DNA from: Lonicera japonica
Taxonomy: Eukaryota; Streptophyta; Magnoliopsida; Dipsacales; Caprifoliaceae
Assembly: GCA_021464415.1 (NCBI GenBank)
Contig: CM038469.1
Coordinates: 65,205,650 to 65,269,649, forward strand
Length of the DNA stretch: 64,000 bases
Reading direction: 5' to 3'
The notes under the pieces were generated by a model that worked only from the letters and a program-made list of their open reading frames with translations, did not search any database and was not told where the DNA came from. Positions 61,482-64,000 of this stretch are shown here, piece by piece; within the stretch, counting starts at the first letter, position 1; the number at the start of each line of letters is the position of its first letter. The position numbers and the translations under genes were made by a program.

Positions 61482-64000
61482 TTACTAATATTGGATAATT
61501 ATATTAGATAAGTTTACTATTTTAAATATTGATAATTTTTAGCTTTCAGTTTTGTTGAAAATTTTAAATTAATTAATTTGACTGTTGATGTAATGGAATT
61601 TACATATTTGGTTATATAGTAAAAAGAACAATTGAAATTTGGAATTTTCTTTTGTTATTTTTTCAAGATACTAAAATGGGGTAGATTTGATCAAGGCAAT
61701 GGGATATCCTCCGACAAGATAAATAAAGATTGCGACAAGATAAAAGATTGTAGAAGTTTGTGCAATGGGAGAAGGATGCCTTCTCCCCCACACGTTAAAA
61801 CCGAAACCTATCTGTTTGAGGGAAGCGGGAATTTGATCATGGAATCTGATCATGTTTATGCCCGTAGTATCGTAAGCTGAATCATGGCTGTTGAGGGAAG
61901 CGGGAATTTAATCTAGAGTATATCCATATTGCTTACTAGGTGTTGTTTGTGCCGGTATATTTATATTGTTTATTAAGTATTGACCATGCTGTCTGACACG
62001 ATAAAACAAATAAAGTTAACGGTTAAGGAAGAATTGTTACTCATTTAATCAATCACATTTCAAGTGTAATAATTATATAATATTCAGTGCAAAATATATA
62101 CATCCACATAATTATATTTTTGTTGTGCATAAAATATACCAAAAATGAAAATTTTAAATCCTTGGTTAGGAATAACAGAATTATTACCTCCCAAAGACGG
62201 AAAAAAAAAACCAAAACAAAAATGGCATGCAAAAGCCCTCCTATTGAATCTGTACCATAAATGAAGCCCAAAGTAAATATATTTAGTGCCAATCTGTACA
62301 AGCCTTCCTGTTAATTTCTTTTCTTCTTCATATATATTCTAACACTGTTATGAGATTTTTCATATATGTATCTGGTCACTAATATTGCCTTCTAACTAAA
62401 AAAAAAATAATTTATTTTTAATAAGAATCTAATAAGAAAGGCTCGATCCCTTTTCATTAACTAAAAAAAAATAAAATTTAAATAGTTTTTTCCTACAAAA
62501 ATACAAAAGCTTCATTTCTCTCTCTTACCATTTCAAACTCTCCAACTCAATTAAAAGAGCTAAATTTACTTTATAACAATGAGCCAGACAAATAAATTAG
62601 TAAAAAATAATAAGAAGAAAGGAAGTCCAAACGTTGTCCAAATTAACACTGAACTATAATCGTTCTTATGGATACATATAACACCCTACTGCAAATTCCA
62701 TCAATTTTTTTTTTACTATTTCTCTCTCACTACTGCTCACTTGCTACCGCAGAGATAATTGAGCATTTAAGTTTTCACTTTTTTTATTTTTTTCAAAGAT
62801 CTATGATTATTATAAATATTTAATTTTCATTTTTTCATTTTTAGTCTTATATTCTTGTTTGTTACCACTCTTTGTATGAAAATTTATAAAATATATTTTC
62901 CCTTTTCAAACTCACAAAACCCCCACAAAACCTCCTCAACAGACAAACACGAACTAAAGGTTTTGTGACAGAGATGAGTACCTCTTTATTTGCATTTACT
63001 CCATTAAATAAAATGGACCCATAAAAAGCATTGCTTTTATAAACAAAACCCTAACCGCAGACTTAACCCCCTAAAGAAAAACTCACGAAACCTCTAATCT
63101 ATTTTAATATACTGAAAAGTAGGAACTTATTAAAGGGTAAGCATTTTTCTCTCTTTTTATTTTCGCCTTTTTTTTTCTTTCTTTCTCTCTTCTCTAACTA
63201 TCACTTTCTCTCTCTCTCTCTCTCTCTAAAAAGGCAATAGAAAACCCACCTCAATAGACAAACACCCACAAAGCCCACAAACTAAAGGTTTTGTGATAGA
63301 GAGATAAGTAACTCTTTCAGTGCCAAAAATAGAGGTGACGGAGGACGAAGGTTTTCACAAAAGAGTTGCTAGCGTGTGCGTGGTGATGGTGATTGTGTGT
63401 GGTGTCGGAGGTTGTAATGAAGGACTGATGATAGTGGTTGAGAGTGGTGCCAGAGGTGTGATGATGATGAGTCGATGGCGTCGATTTTCTCGACAGGGAA
63501 ATGAGGTCTAGAGTGAGATGGAGAAATGTGTGGACGAAAATGTAGAGAGAGATAGATAGAGAAATGTAAGAATTGGGAAATGGGGGGAGAGAGTTTAAAA
63601 AACAATTTTGAAATTTGAAATCTATTTTTTTTTATTTTAATAATAAGAATAGTGTCGATGATGTGATGTTCTTATGTGTGTTAAAACACATCTAAGGGCC
63701 AATATTCATGTGTATTTTTCTAAATAAACCTAAGCCATTGATTTAGTAGAATTATATATGTAAAGGAAATTCGACTTTCCTTATAATATAGATATGTATT
63801 TATAAGATATTATTATTCTTGTAAAGAATGGATGTTTTATTCATTGATAAGTTGTGAAGTGTATTAACAACTAAAGTTAGAGATAAAAAATAAGTATTCA
63901 AATTTAAAATTTGTCAGAGGTTAGTGAAAGGAAAGTGGTTGGTGATGAAGGACTTTTCCTTGGAAAACGGTGTTTTCTGCCTATTTGAATAAATTCAAGT
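61482..64000. other. AT-rich region, no gene recognised
   Basis: A short plus-strand frame at 61672-61880 follows an acceptor-like TTTTTTCAAG and looks mildly coding (GISSDKINKDCDKIKDC), but I cannot identify it; it could be a terminal exon. GAGGGAAGCGGGAATTT is repeated at 61819 and 61892. From about 62925, a segment with AGACAAACAC and ACTAAAGGTTTTGTGA recurs at about 63255 (about 330 bp apart). A CT microsatellite lies at 63205-63230. The 63-residue frame at 63320 is not recognised. Confidence 0.4.

Overview
The window reads as nuclear DNA of a flowering plant, most likely a eudicot. It is strongly AT-rich, its genes have short exons with GT-AG introns, and it is full of plant-type transposable elements (Ty1/copia, Ty3/gypsy-type, LINE, SINE, hAT, Mutator-like and Tourist-like). 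I cannot fix the species from sequence alone. Only three host loci are well supported: a papain-like cysteine protease gene (8228-11743, minus), a 3-hydroxyisobutyryl-CoA hydrolase-like gene (38003-55495, minus), and a box C/D snoRNA cluster with its own promoter (about 59230-60425, plus).

Layout. 1-3620: decayed minus-strand gypsy-type transposon gene (Transposase_28-like region plus coiled coil) split by a complete solo LTR with a 5-bp target duplication. 4756-5484 and 6699-7218: two non-autonomous hAT elements; the second has its empty target site preserved in a related copy near 3525. 8228-11743: protease gene in about six exons. 11744-14310: AT-rich spacer. 14311-22383: a roughly 3.5-4.5 kb tandem segmental duplication. 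Each copy carries different later insertions, so the copies act as empty-site controls for one another. 22384-27234: AT-rich intergenic DNA with MITE fragments. 27235-33716: a young, almost intact copia element, interrupted by one stop codon. 34552-36206: interleaved foldback repeats and an array of small hairpins.

38003-55495: the hydrolase gene, swollen to 17.5 kb by insertions in its introns: a hAT element, a SINE, a second copia element with 175-bp LTRs that itself carries a hAT element, a Mutator-type MITE, a 324-bp tandem duplication, a 1.26-kb Mutator-like element with gene-like internal sequence, and a foldback MITE. A further 152-bp Mutator-type MITE sits inside coding exon 2. Read straight through, it introduces a stop. 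Removed as a GT-AG intron it would restore the frame, which makes it the most interesting protein-coding question here.

56281-58620: dead LINE (reverse transcriptase, zinc-binding domain, start of RNase H). 59231-60425: Site II and telo-box promoter followed by two good box C/D snoRNAs, one decayed paralogue and one fragment. Their guide segments match conserved large-subunit rRNA segments that I recall. 60817-61481: second copy of the Mutator-type MITE also found at 16081-16701. 61482-64000: mostly AT-rich, with no convincing gene.
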